Source: Streptomyces pyxinicus
Lineage (GTDB): Bacteria > Actinomycetota > Actinomycetes > Streptomycetales > Streptomycetaceae
Assembly (NCBI RefSeq): GCF_024753135.1
Contig: NZ_JANUGP010000013.1
Span: 62,001-126,000 of the forward strand
Length of the DNA: 64,000 bases
Direction of reading: 5' to 3'
Every line of letters starts with the position of its first letter. Positions within the stretch are counted from its first letter, which is position 1. The position numbers were made by a program, and so were the translations under genes. Shown here piece after piece: positions 1-7,998 of this stretch. The notes below the pieces were generated by a model. That model saw only the letters and a list, made by a program, of their open reading frames with translations, searched no databases and was not told where the DNA came from.

Positions 1-183
1 TGGATCGACACGGACGAGGTCGTGGAGGTGCTGCGGAACCGGCCGGGCACCCAGCACGTGGTGATCACCGGGCGGAACGCGCCGGAGAAGCTGCTGGAGT
101 TCGCGGACCTCGTCACCGACATGTCCAAGGTCAAGCATCCGATGGACGCCGGCCAGAAGGGCCAGAAGGGCATCGAGTGGTGA
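1..183 (+). CDS. cobO: Cob(I)yrinic acid a,c-diamide adenosyltransferase, C-terminal end (partial)
   Basis: The gene enters from the left edge; 60 codons and a TGA stop are visible. The fragment begins WIDTDEVVEVL and contains VVITGRNAP followed by a DLVTDMSKVKHP-type end. This matches the C-terminus of the CobO/BtuR ATP:corrinoid adenosyltransferase family, which attaches the upper adenosyl ligand to cobalt. The stop overlaps the start of cobB, so the two are translationally coupled. The N-terminal P-loop lies outside the window, so the call rests on the tail and the neighbours. Confidence 0.85.
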   Translation, partial: WIDTDEVVEVLRNRPGTQHVVITGRNAPEKLLEFADLVTDMSKVKHPMDAGQKGQKGIEW

Positions 184-1664
184 GTGTGCCGGTGCCCCGG
201 CTGGTCGTGGCCGCGCCCTCGTCGGGGAGCGGCAAGACCACCGTGGCCACGGGGCTGATGGCCGCGTTCGCCGCGCGGGGGCTCGCCGTGTCCCCGCACA
301 AGGTCGGTCCCGACTACATCGACCCCGGGTACCACGCGCTCGCCACCGGACGCGCGGGACGGAACCTGGACGCGTACCTGTGCGGACCCGAGCTGGTCGC
401 CCCGTTGTTCCTGCACGGGGCGCGGGGCTGTGACCTCGCGGTCGTCGAGGGCGTGATGGGGCTGTACGACGGGGCCGCCGGGCAGGGCGAGCTGGCGTCC
501 ACCGCGCACGTGGCGAAGCTGCTGGGGGCGCCGGTGGTCCTGGTGGTCGACGCGTCGTCGCAGTCGCGGTCGGTGGCGGCGCTGGTGCACGGGTTCGTGA
601 CCTGGGACCCGGAGGTGCGGATCGAGGGCGTGATCCTCAACAAGGTCGCCTCGGACCGGCACGAGGAGCTGCTGCGGGAGGCGCTGGAGTCGGTGGGGGT
701 GCCGGTGCTGGGCGTGGTGCGCCGGGCGGCACCCGTACAGACGCCGTCGCGCCACCTGGGCCTGGTGCCGGTCGCCGAACGCGGCGCGGCGGCGGTGGAC
801 GCCGTCGCGGCCATGGCCGAGCGGGTGGCCCAGGGCTGCGACCTGGCCGCCCTGGAGGCACTGGCCCGCTCGGCGGGGCCCCTCCCCGGAGGCTCGGCCC
901 CCTGGACCCCCGAACCTTCTCCCACCCACCACCCGACTCGGTCGGCTGGAGGGTCGGACCACGAACGGACCGCGTCGGCCGAGGGGCCGGCGGCGCCGGG
1001 CCCGGCAGCCGGGCCGTTGGGCGGTGGGCTCGGCCCGGTGGGACGGGAGTTCCGTGCGGGGCGGCCCGTGGTCGCCGTCGCGGGCGGTCCCGCGTTCACG
1101 TTCTCGTACACCGAGCACACCGAGCTGCTGGCCGCCGCCGGGGCCGAGGTCGTCGGCTTCGACCCGCTCAGGGACGAGGACCTGCCCGAAGGCACCGCCG
1201 GGTTGGTCATCGGGGGCGGGTTCCCGGAGGTGTACGCCGCCGAGCTGTCCGCGAACGAGCCGCTCCGCAAGGCCGTGGCCGAGCTGGCGCTGAGCGGGGC
1301 CCCGGTGGCCGCCGAGTGCGCGGGGCTGCTGTATCTGTGCCGGGAGCTGGACGGGCGGCCCATGTGCGGGGTGCTGGACGCGGGCGCGCGGATGACCGAG
1401 CGGCTGACCCTGGGCTACCGGGACGCCGTGGCCCTCGGCGACAGCGTGCTCGCGCCGGCCGGGACGCGGATGCGCGGGCACGAGTTCCACCGCACCGTCG
1501 TGGAACCCGGTGCCGGCCCCGACCCCGCCTGGGGCGTGCGGACGCCCGCTGCACGGGTCGAGGGGTTCGTGCGGCGGGGTGTGCACGCGAGCTATCTGCA
1601 CACGCACTGGGCGTCCGAGCCCGGGGTCGCCCGCCGGTTCGTGGAGAGGTGCCGGACGTCATGA
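177..1664 (+). CDS. cobB: Cobyrinate (hydrogenobyrinate) a,c-diamide synthase
   Basis: 495-residue ATP- and glutamine-dependent amidase that amidates the a and c side chains of the corrin ring. The N-terminal half has a P-loop (ASSGSGKTT, about residues 14-22) followed by the KVGPDYIDPGYH motif typical of CobB/CbiA. The C-terminal half is a class-I-like glutaminase domain with the nucleophile in AAECAGLLYL (Cys near 381) and the late histidine in LHTHWAS. Two adjacent GTG codons (177, 180) are possible starts, both overlapping the cobO stop. Odd point: about 60-70 Pro/Gly/Ser-rich residues (roughly 236-300) separate the two domains, making the protein longer than usual; the DNA there resembles a dispersed Streptomyces intergenic motif. 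Confidence 0.95.
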   Translation: MVSVPVPRLVVAAPSSGSGKTTVATGLMAAFAARGLAVSPHKVGPDYIDPGYHALATGRAGRNLDAYLCGPELVAPLFLHGARGCDLAVVEGVMGLYDGAAGQGELASTAHVAKLLGAPVVLVVDASSQSRSVAALVHGFVTWDPEVRIEGVILNKVASDRHEELLREALESVGVPVLGVVRRAAPVQTPSRHLGLVPVAERGAAAVDAVAAMAERVAQGCDLAALEALARSAGPLPGGSAPWTPEPSPTHHPTRSAGGSDHERTASAEGPAAPGPAAGPLGGGLGPVGREFRAGRPVVAVAGGPAFTFSYTEHTELLAAAGAEVVGFDPLRDEDLPEGTAGLVIGGGFPEVYAAELSANEPLRKAVAELALSGAPVAAECAGLLYLCRELDGRPMCGVLDAGARMTERLTLGYRDAVALGDSVLAPAGTRMRGHEFHRTVVEPGAGPDPAWGVRTPAARVEGFVRRGVHASYLHTHWASEPGVARRFVERCRTS

Positions 1665-1699
1665 GCGGCCGCCCGGCGCCGGTGGCCGGGAAGGGGCGG

Positions 1700-2440
1700 T
1701 CAGCCGCCCGAGACGCCGACGACCAGCCAGATGAACGCCGCGCCCGCGATCGTGCACAGCAGGGTGGAGCGGGCCGGGTGCTCGTGGTGGGCCTCGGGGA
1801 GGATCTCGGCGGCGGCGAGATAGAGCAGCACACCGCCGAAGAGCCCGAGATAGCCGCCGAGCACCGGCTCCGGGATGTGGAAGAAAACGGTCGACAGCGC
1901 GCCCAGCAGGGGCGCGCAGGCGTCGGCCAGCAGCATGCCGATCGCCCGGCGGCGCGCGTTGCCGTACAGGCTGGTGATGGTGAAGGTGTTGAAGCCGTCG
2001 GCGAAGTCGTGCGCGATCACGGCGAGCGCGACGGAGGCGCCCATGCCGCCGCCCACCTGGAAGGCCGCGCCGATCGCCACGCCGTCCATCGCGCTGTGCC
2101 CGACCATCGCGGCCGCCGCCGTCAGGCCCACCTCGGGCGCCCGGTGGTCGTGGCCCTCGGCTCCGCCGTGCGCGGCCTGCCGGGCGGCCAGCGTGCGCTC
2201 CACCAGATGGGCCACCAGGAACCCGGCCACGAACAGCAGCAGGGCCGCGGGCACGCCGAAGACCTCGCGGTCCGCCGCGTGCAGCGCCTCCGGCAGCAGG
2301 TCGAGGCCGACCACGCCGAGCATGAGACCGCCGGCCAGTCCGAGGACGAGATGCCTGCGGTCGGTCACCCGCTGTGCCGTCCAGCCGCCGGCCAGCGTCA
2401 TCAGGAACGCGCCGAGCGCGACGAAGACCGCCATAGGCAC
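1700..2440 (-). CDS. ZIP family divalent metal transporter
   Basis: 246-residue integral membrane protein with about eight hydrophobic segments. It carries the paired ZIP signatures: HSAMDGVAIG in the fourth helix and HDFADGFNTF in the fifth, whose His/Asp/Asn residues form the metal path, plus a His-rich loop (GGAEGHDHRAPE) between helices 3 and 4. ZIP proteins move Zn, Fe, Mn or sometimes Co/Ni into the cytosol; the substrate cannot be read from sequence. It lies convergent with cobB and divergent from the cobE-like gene, inside the cobalamin region, so cobalt is conceivable but unproven. The start may be GTG 2440 or ATG 2434; the nearest Shine-Dalgarno-like GGAT fits the GTG better. Confidence 0.88.
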   Translation of the reverse strand: MPMAVFVALGAFLMTLAGGWTAQRVTDRRHLVLGLAGGLMLGVVGLDLLPEALHAADREVFGVPAALLLFVAGFLVAHLVERTLAARQAAHGGAEGHDHRAPEVGLTAAAAMVGHSAMDGVAIGAAFQVGGGMGASVALAVIAHDFADGFNTFTITSLYGNARRRAIGMLLADACAPLLGALSTVFFHIPEPVLGGYLGLFGGVLLYLAAAEILPEAHHEHPARSTLLCTIAGAAFIWLVVGVSGG

Positions 2441-2552
2441 TTGCTATCCGATGTTGGCACCTCAGCGCACATCGGGCGGTTCCCATACCCGGCCGCACCC
2501 TGATATTTCACCCATCCCGAACCGCATGCACCCGTACGAGAGGACTGATCCC

Positions 2553-3125
2553 GTGGCCGCCGACGCCCCCACGCTGGTCGTCGGGATCGGCGCGTCGAAG
2601 GGCGTCACCGCCGGTGAGGTGCTCGGGCTGGTCGAGGAGGTGCTGCGCGAGGCGGGCCTCCCGGCGCGGTCGGTGGCGCGGCTGGCCACCGTGGACACCA
2701 AGGCGGCGGAGCCCGGCATCGTGGCCGCCGCCGAACGCCTCGGCGTGCCTCTGGTGGCGTACTCCGCCGGGGAGCTGGCGGCCGTCGCGGTGCCGAACCC
2801 CTCCACCGGGCCCCTCGCGGCCGTCGGCACCCCGTCCGTCGCGGAGGCCGCCGCGCTGCTCGGCGGCGGGGAACTCCTCGTGCCCAAGCGGAAGTCGACG
2901 GGCCGGCCGGCGAGGGCGACCTGTGCGGTCGCCCGGCGCCCGGGGGGTGGGCGGCACGCGGTGGTCGGACGCGACCACGCGCCGGGGACCCCCCTGCCCG
3001 CGTCGGACCCGGCGACGCTCGACATGATGACGGGGGTCACCGCGGGCACCGCCGCGACCCGTGCCGTCGCCGGCCGGACGGTGACCCCGCAGTACCGCCC
3101 CACCTCATCCTGGGAGACACCGTGA
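2553..3125 (+). CDS. CobE / CbiG C-terminal-domain cobalamin biosynthesis protein
   Basis: 190 residues from GTG 2553, chosen because AGGA lies 8 bases upstream; an in-frame ATG at 2526 would add nine residues. The first ~125 residues are a CbiG C-terminal (CobE) domain: VVGIGASKGVTAGEV, LATVDTKAAEPG and the VPNPS...VGTPSVAEAAAL core. The family acts in corrin ring contraction or support of CobJ/CbiH. The last ~60 residues (from about 130) are not recognisable and may be low-conservation sequence. The stop overlaps the cbiX start (GTGA), so translation is coupled. In many actinobacteria this domain is fused to CobJ; here it stands alone and no methyltransferase is nearby. Confidence 0.8.
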   Translation: MAADAPTLVVGIGASKGVTAGEVLGLVEEVLREAGLPARSVARLATVDTKAAEPGIVAAAERLGVPLVAYSAGELAAVAVPNPSTGPLAAVGTPSVAEAAALLGGGELLVPKRKSTGRPARATCAVARRPGGGRHAVVGRDHAPGTPLPASDPATLDMMTGVTAGTAATRAVAGRTVTPQYRPTSSWETP

Positions 3126-3913
3126 CCACCCCGCCCGCCCTGCTCATCGCCGGACACGGCACCCGTGACGAGGCCGGAGCCGAGGCGTTCCGTGCCGTCG
3201 TGCGGGAACTGGGGCGCCGCCGGCCCGGCCTGCCCGTCGCGGGCGGCTTCCTGGAACTGTCCTCGCCGCCGCTGGGCGAGGCGGTCACCGCGCTGGTGGA
3301 GCGGGGGGTGCGCCGGTTCGCGGCGGTACCGCTGCCGCTGGTGTCCGCCGGGCACGCCAAGGACGACATCCCGGCGGCGCCGGCCCGGGAGCCGGCACGG
3401 CACCCGGGCGTCTCGTACGCCTACGGCCGTCCGCTCGGCCCGCACCCGGGTCTGCTGGGCGTGCTGGAGCGGCGGGTCGAGGAGGCGCTGGGCGGCACGG
3501 CCGGGCGGGGTCCCGGGGACCGGTCGGACGTCACCGTGCTGCTGGTCGGGCGGGGTGTGCGGGACCCGGACGCCGACGCCGAAGTGCATCGGGCGGCCCG
3601 GCTGCTCCGGGAGGGCCGCGGGTACGCCGGCGTGGAGACGGCGTTCGTGTCGCAGGCGGCGCCGGACGTGCCGAGCGGTCTTGACCGGTGCCTGCGGCTG
3701 GGCGCCCGGCGGATCGTGGTGCTGCCGTACTTCCTGTTCCCCGGCGTCCTGCCGGACCGGGTGCGGCAGCAGACCGACGGCTGGGCGGCGGCGCACCCGG
3801 ACGCCGAGGTGCGCTCGGCGGACGTGATCGGACCGGAACCGGAGCTGGTGGACGTGGTGCTGGAGCGGTACGAGGAGGCCGTGCGCGGCCACGGGCGGGG
3901 TCATGCGTACTGA
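3122..3913 (+). CDS. cbiX: Sirohydrochlorin chelatase / CbiX-type cobaltochelatase
   Basis: 263-residue two-domain CbiX-like protein. The first domain starts with LLIAGHGTRDE, containing the metal-binding histidine, and carries GHAKDDIPAA near residues 77-86 with the second histidine. The second half repeats the fold with VLLVGRGVRDPDAD and VVLPYFLFPGVL. The family inserts Co(II) or Fe(II) into sirohydrochlorin for cobalamin or siroheme; the cob neighbours favour cobalt. In the second half the canonical His of the first motif is Arg (GRGVRD), so only the N-terminal site looks complete, as is common in actinobacterial long forms. Coupled by GTGA to the gene before and overlapping cobC by 11 bases. 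Confidence 0.9.
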   Translation: MTTPPALLIAGHGTRDEAGAEAFRAVVRELGRRRPGLPVAGGFLELSSPPLGEAVTALVERGVRRFAAVPLPLVSAGHAKDDIPAAPAREPARHPGVSYAYGRPLGPHPGLLGVLERRVEEALGGTAGRGPGDRSDVTVLLVGRGVRDPDADAEVHRAARLLREGRGYAGVETAFVSQAAPDVPSGLDRCLRLGARRIVVLPYFLFPGVLPDRVRQQTDGWAAAHPDAEVRSADVIGPEPELVDVVLERYEEAVRGHGRGHAY

Positions 3914-4967
3914 GGGCGGCGGGGGCGGCGGGCACGATCTGCGGCACCACGGGGACGCGGAGGTGCGGGACGACGGGGCCGCGCTGGTCGACCTCGCGGT
4001 CAACGTCCGCGCGGACACCCCGCCGCCGTGGCTGCGCGAGGAGATCGCCGGGTCGCTGGCCGGCCTCGCCGCCTACCCGGACGGGCGGGCCGCGCGGGCG
4101 GCGGTGGCGGCGCGGCACGGGCTGCCGGTGGAGCGGGTGCTGCTGACGGCGGGTGCGGCGGAGGCGTTCGTGCTGCTCGCCCGCGCCCTGAAGGTACGGC
4201 GGCCGGTGGTCGTGCACCCGCAGTTCACAGAACCGGAGGCGGCGCTGCGGGATGCCGGGCACACGGTGGACCGGGTGGTGCTGCGGGCGGCGGACGGGTT
4301 CCGGCTGGATCCGGCGGCGGTGCCGGAGTCGGCGGACCTGGTGGTGATCGGGAACCCGACGAACCCGACGTCCGTGCTGCATCCGGCCGCCGCCGTCGCC
4401 GGGCTGGCCCGGCCGGGGCGGGTGCTGGTGGTGGACGAGGCGTTCATGGACGCGGTGCCGGGCGAGCGGGAGGCGCTGGCCGGCCGCACCGACGTGCCCG
4501 GTCTGGTGGTGCTGCGCAGCCTGACCAAGACCTGGGGCCTGGCGGGCCTGCGCATCGGGTACGTGCTGGCCGAGCCGGGGATCGTCGCCGAGCTGGAGCG
4601 GGCCCAGCCGCTGTGGCCGGTGTCGACGCCGGCGCTGACGGCGGCCGAGGCGTGCGTGTCACCGCGCGCGCTGGCGGAGGCGGGGCACGCGGCGCACCGG
4701 GTCGCCGCGGACCGGGCCCACCTGGTCGCCGGGCTGGCCCGCTTCGCCGACCGTGGCGTACGGGTGGCCGGCCCGGCGGAGGGCCCCTTCGTGCTGGTCC
4801 GGATGCCGGGGGCGGCCGAGGTACGGCACCGCTTGCGCGCCCTCGGCTACGCCGTGCGCCGCGGGGACACGTTCCCGGGCCTGGACGAGAACTGGATCCG
4901 GCTCGCGGTCCGCGACCGGCACACAGCGGACGTCTTCCTGAAGGCCCTGTCGGCTGCCCTGCTTTGA
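3903..4967 (+). CDS. cobC: Rv2231c-family PLP-dependent CobC-like enzyme (threonine-phosphate decarboxylase type)
   Basis: 354-residue fold-type I PLP enzyme. It shows the aspartate-aminotransferase-like motifs VVIGNPTNPTS, VVDEAF and SLTKTWGLAGLRIGY, the last with the Schiff-base lysine near residue 208. CobC/CobD homologues make (R)-1-amino-2-propanol O-phosphate from threonine phosphate for the cobalamin lower-ligand linker; Rv2231c-type proteins are annotated as CobC in actinobacteria. The N-terminal ~20 residues are Gly-rich. It overlaps cbiX by 11 bases and ends the operon; a strong hairpin follows. A plain histidinol-phosphate aminotransferase is the main alternative, but context favours cobalamin. 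Confidence 0.87.
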   Translation: MRTEGGGGGGHDLRHHGDAEVRDDGAALVDLAVNVRADTPPPWLREEIAGSLAGLAAYPDGRAARAAVAARHGLPVERVLLTAGAAEAFVLLARALKVRRPVVVHPQFTEPEAALRDAGHTVDRVVLRAADGFRLDPAAVPESADLVVIGNPTNPTSVLHPAAAVAGLARPGRVLVVDEAFMDAVPGEREALAGRTDVPGLVVLRSLTKTWGLAGLRIGYVLAEPGIVAELERAQPLWPVSTPALTAAEACVSPRALAEAGHAAHRVAADRAHLVAGLARFADRGVRVAGPAEGPFVLVRMPGAAEVRHRLRALGYAVRRGDTFPGLDENWIRLAVRDRHTADVFLKALSAALL

Positions 4968-5003
4968 GCCACCCGGCCGCCTCGCGGAACCGAGGCCGTA
5001 CAC

Positions 5004-5035
5004 GGAGGGGTGCCCGGCGCACCGGGCACCCCTCC
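5004..5035. terminator. Bidirectional terminator between cobC and the LAETG gene
   Basis: Perfect 14-bp GC stem (5004-5017 with 5022-5035) and a 4-base loop, placed between two convergent genes. No T-tract follows, as is usual in Streptomyces. Confidence 0.8.
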
Positions 5036-5042
5036 CCCGCCG

Positions 5043-5951
5043 TCAGCCCCTGCGGCGCCGGGCCAGCGTCGCCGCGCCGCCTCCCGCCAGCAGCAGCGCG
5101 ACGGCGCCGCCGGCGATGTACGGGGTGGCCGGACTGCCGCCGGTCTCGGCGAGGTCGGCCTCGGAGGTGCCGCCCTGGGGGTGGGTGCCGGTGGCCGGGG
5201 TGTGGCTCGGCGCGGGGCGCTTCGTGGGCGGGGCCGACGGGGCCTCGCAGGTGGCCTTGGCCAGGGTGACCGTGCCCTCGACGTCGGCCACGTTGAGCTT
5301 CAGCGGGTTGACGGAGACCTTGAGTTCGAGGGCGGTCGCGGCCGCCGTACGGGACGTGGTGGTCGTCTCGGAGAGGCCGAGGCGGACCTCGCCGACGCCG
5401 GGCACCTTCACCTCGACGGGAGCGCCGGCGGTGAGCGTGACCCGCTTGCCGAGGACGGTGACGGCGCCGAGCACGTTCGCGGCGGCGACCGGCTTCCGGC
5501 CGGCCTCGCAGGTGGCCTTGGCGGTGACCGTGTCGGCCTGGATCAGGGACAGCAGGGGCAGGCCGGGGACGTGCAGCCTGGCGTGGACGAGGCGGACGGA
5601 GCCCTCGGCGCGCTCGGCGGTCGCCGTGGCCCGGGACTGGGCCACGTCGGCGCCGAGCACGGTGAACGGCTTGCCGCCCGCGACCCCGTCGAGCCGGGCG
5701 GACAGCGCGGTCCGGTCGGCGCTGCGCGGTGCCTGGACCTCGTTGAGGGAGACGGCGAGCGGGACGTCGATGGTCTTGTTGAGCAGGGACACGTCGAGCC
5801 CGGTGCGCAGGACGACGGCGGAGGCGCGACCGTGGTCACCGGTCGCGTGCGCGGCGCCCGCGCCCAGGACCGCGGGCGCCGCGGTGAGGGCGGTGACCGT
5901 CGCCAGAGCGGCGAGACGGCGTGCGGACATGCGGAAGGTATGGCTGTTCAA
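5043..5951 (-). CDS. SCO1860-family secreted protein with LAETG sortase signal
   Basis: 302 residues from TTG 5951, which has a GGGGGT ribosome site about 10 bases upstream; ATG 5930 is the alternative. An N-terminal signal peptide (RLAALATVTAL...AHA) is followed by a Thr/Val/Ala-rich beta-strand region of about 200 residues, a Pro/Thr spacer, and a C-terminal LAETGG sorting motif with a hydrophobic segment and RRRR tail. Class-E type sortases use LAxTG to anchor proteins to peptidoglycan. The function of the extracellular part is unknown. About 60 bases upstream, 6006-6016 on the minus strand reads like one PHO-box unit (GTTCACCCACA), unpaired. Confidence 0.88.
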   Translation of the reverse strand: MNSHTFRMSARRLAALATVTALTAAPAVLGAGAAHATGDHGRASAVVLRTGLDVSLLNKTIDVPLAVSLNEVQAPRSADRTALSARLDGVAGGKPFTVLGADVAQSRATATAERAEGSVRLVHARLHVPGLPLLSLIQADTVTAKATCEAGRKPVAAANVLGAVTVLGKRVTLTAGAPVEVKVPGVGEVRLGLSETTTTSRTAAATALELKVSVNPLKLNVADVEGTVTLAKATCEAPSAPPTKRPAPSHTPATGTHPQGGTSEADLAETGGSPATPYIAGGAVALLLAGGGAATLARRRRG

Positions 5952-6093
5952 GGCGGTGGGACCCCCAGAAGGAACCTGCTTGGGACACGTCAACCTTGTC
6001 CCCACTGTGGGTGAACGGACAGCTATCCAGGGTCACTTCACTCGATCGAGAAGTTTCCGCACACGCCTTCGACACACCGCGCACGCGCGTTCG

Positions 6094-7185
6094 CTACTCC
6101 ACCACGGCCCCGTTCAGCACCACCCGCCGCGGCGCCGCCAGCACCCGTACGTCCGCCCGCGGATCGGCCTCGTAGACCACCAGGTCGGCCGGCGCGCCCT
6201 CGTCGAGCCCTGGCCGGCCGAGCCAGGCGCGGGCGCCCCACGTGGTCGCGGAGAGCGCCTCGACCGGGGGGATGCCGGCGGTGACCAGTTCCGCGACCTC
6301 GTCGGCGACCAGGCCGTGCGCCAGCGAGCCGCCCGCGTCGGTGCCGACGTAGACGGGGATGCCGGCGTCGCGGGCGGCGCGCACGGTGTCGTAGCGGCGC
6401 TCGTGCAGCCGGCGCATGTGGGCCGACCAGCGCGGGTACTTGGAGTCGCCGCCGTCCGCGAGGCGCGGGAAGGTCGCGATGTTGACGAGGGTCGGCACGA
6501 TCGCGACGCCCCGCTCGGCGAACAGCGGGATCAGGTCCTCGGTGAGGCCGGTGGCGTGCTCGACGCAGTCGATGCCCGCCTCGACCAGGTCGCGCAGCGA
6601 GTTCTCGGCGAAGCAGTGCGCGGTGACCCGGGCGCCGAGCCGGTGGGCCTCGGCGATGGCGGCCTCGACGGGCTCGCGGGGCCAGCACGGGGAGAGGTCA
6701 CCGAGGTCGCGGTCGATCCAGTCGCCGACCAGCTTGACCCAGCCGTCGCCGCGCCGGGCCTCCTGGGCGACGTAGCCGACCAGGTCTTCGGGCTCGATCT
6801 CCCAGGCGTAGTTCCGGATGTAGCGGCGGGTGCGGGCGATGTGCCGGCCCGCGCGGATGATCTTCGGCAGGTCCGCGCGGTCGTCGATCCAGCGGGTGTC
6901 GGAGGGCGAGCCGGCGTCGCGCAGCAGCAGGGTGCCGGTCCCCCGGTCGGTGAGCGCCTGCTTCTCGGCGGTGTCGGCGTCGACCGGGCCGTGCGCGCCG
7001 AGGCCGACGTGGCAGTGCGCGTCGACCAGGCCGGGCAGTGCCCAGCCCGCGACGGTGGTGATGTCGCGGGCGCCGGCGGGGCGGTCGTAGGAGACCCGCC
7101 CCCCGACCACCCACAACTCGTCGCGGACGTCCTCGGGTCCGGCCAGGACCCTGCCCTTCACGTGGAGTACGGCGCCATCGCTCAT
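6094..7185 (-). CDS. Amidohydrolase family protein (imidazolonepropionase/prolidase-like)
   Basis: 363-residue metal-dependent hydrolase with a composite beta-sandwich plus TIM barrel. The VDAHCHVG motif (HxH metal site) lies near residue 58, followed by VKLVGDW (metal-bridging Lys), VTAHCF, DCVEHATG and YVGTDAGGS, the canonical order His-x-His, Lys, His, His, Asp. The substrate is unknown. The start ATG 7185 gives the usual family N-terminus; an upstream GTG at 7194 is in frame. It lies just downstream of the amino-acid ABC genes on the same strand with an 18-base gap, so it may be co-transcribed, perhaps acting on an imported amide or dipeptide-like compound (inference). Confidence 0.88.
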   Translation of the reverse strand: MSDGAVLHVKGRVLAGPEDVRDELWVVGGRVSYDRPAGARDITTVAGWALPGLVDAHCHVGLGAHGPVDADTAEKQALTDRGTGTLLLRDAGSPSDTRWIDDRADLPKIIRAGRHIARTRRYIRNYAWEIEPEDLVGYVAQEARRGDGWVKLVGDWIDRDLGDLSPCWPREPVEAAIAEAHRLGARVTAHCFAENSLRDLVEAGIDCVEHATGLTEDLIPLFAERGVAIVPTLVNIATFPRLADGGDSKYPRWSAHMRRLHERRYDTVRAARDAGIPVYVGTDAGGSLAHGLVADEVAELVTAGIPPVEALSATTWGARAWLGRPGLDEGAPADLVVYEADPRADVRVLAAPRRVVLNGAVVE

Positions 7186-7203
7186 GCACCGCACCCTAAC
7201 GAC

Positions 7204-7998
7204 CTACGGTGTCTCCCCGCCCCCCTGCCCGGAGGTGCCCTCCTCGACCTCGGCCATCGCCGGGTCGAGCAGGCGGGACAGGAAGTGCCGGGTGCGCTCG
7301 TGGCGCGGGGAGCCGATGACCTGCCCGGGGCTGCCGTCCTCGACGATCACGCCGCCGTCCATGAAGACGACCCGGTCGGCGACCTCGCGGGCGAAGGTCA
7401 TCTCGTGGGTGACGACCATCATCGTCATGCCGTCCTCGGCGAGCCCGCGCATCACCGCGAGGACGTCACCGACGAGTTCGGGGTCGAGCGCGGAGGTCGG
7501 CTCGTCGAAGAGCATCACCCGCGGGCCCATGGCGAGCGCGCGGGCGATGGCCACGCGCTGCTGCTGCCCGCCGGAGAGGCTGGCCGGGTAGGCGTCCGCC
7601 TTCTCGGACAGGCCGACCCGGGCGAGGTTCTCGGCGGCCACGCGGGCGGCCTCCGCCTTGTCCCGGCCAAGGACCCGGCGCTGCGGCAGCGTGAGGTTCT
7701 CGGTGACGCTGAGGTGCGGGAAGAGGTTGAACTGCTGGAAGACCATGCCGATCCGGCGGCGTACGGCGTCGATGTCGACGTCCGGGTCGGTGACCTCGGT
7801 GCCGCCGACGAAGACCTGCCCCTTGCTCGGCTCCTCCAGCAGGTTCACGCAGCGCAGCAGGGTGGACTTGCCGGAACCGGAGGGGCCGATGACGCAGACG
7901 ACCTCGCCCCGGCCGATCTCCAGGTCGATGCCGCGCAGCACCTCGTTGTCGCCGAAGGACTTGTGCAGTGCCCGTACCTCGATCTCGGGGCGGCTCAC
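7204..7998 (-). CDS. Polar amino-acid ABC transporter, ATP-binding subunit
   Basis: 264-residue ATPase of the GlnQ/HisP class: Walker A GPSGSGKST near residue 40, Q-loop VFQQFNLFPHL, signature LSGGQQQR, Walker B VMLFDEPTSALDP and switch histidine in VVTHEM. It energises uptake by the adjacent permease and binding protein. GTG 7998 is the start, preceded by GGAGG and overlapping the permease stop by four bases (GTGA). Glutamate or glutamine is the likely substrate class from family similarity, not from direct evidence. Confidence 0.95.
   Translation of the reverse strand: MSRPEIEVRALHKSFGDNEVLRGIDLEIGRGEVVCVIGPSGSGKSTLLRCVNLLEEPSKGQVFVGGTEVTDPDVDIDAVRRRIGMVFQQFNLFPHLSVTENLTLPQRRVLGRDKAEAARVAAENLARVGLSEKADAYPASLSGGQQQRVAIARALAMGPRVMLFDEPTSALDPELVGDVLAVMRGLAEDGMTMMVVTHEMTFAREVADRVVFMDGGVIVEDGSPGQVIGSPRHERTRHFLSRLLDPAMAEVEEGTSGQGGGETP

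Noticed and set aside
1661..2503. Possible gene starting ATGA at the cobB stop
   Set aside because: The frame is antisense to the ZIP transporter and its product is a low-complexity Arg/Gly sequence; no family features.
2441..2552. Cobalamin riboswitch before the cobE-like gene
   Set aside because: The region is too short and I see no B12-box-like core.
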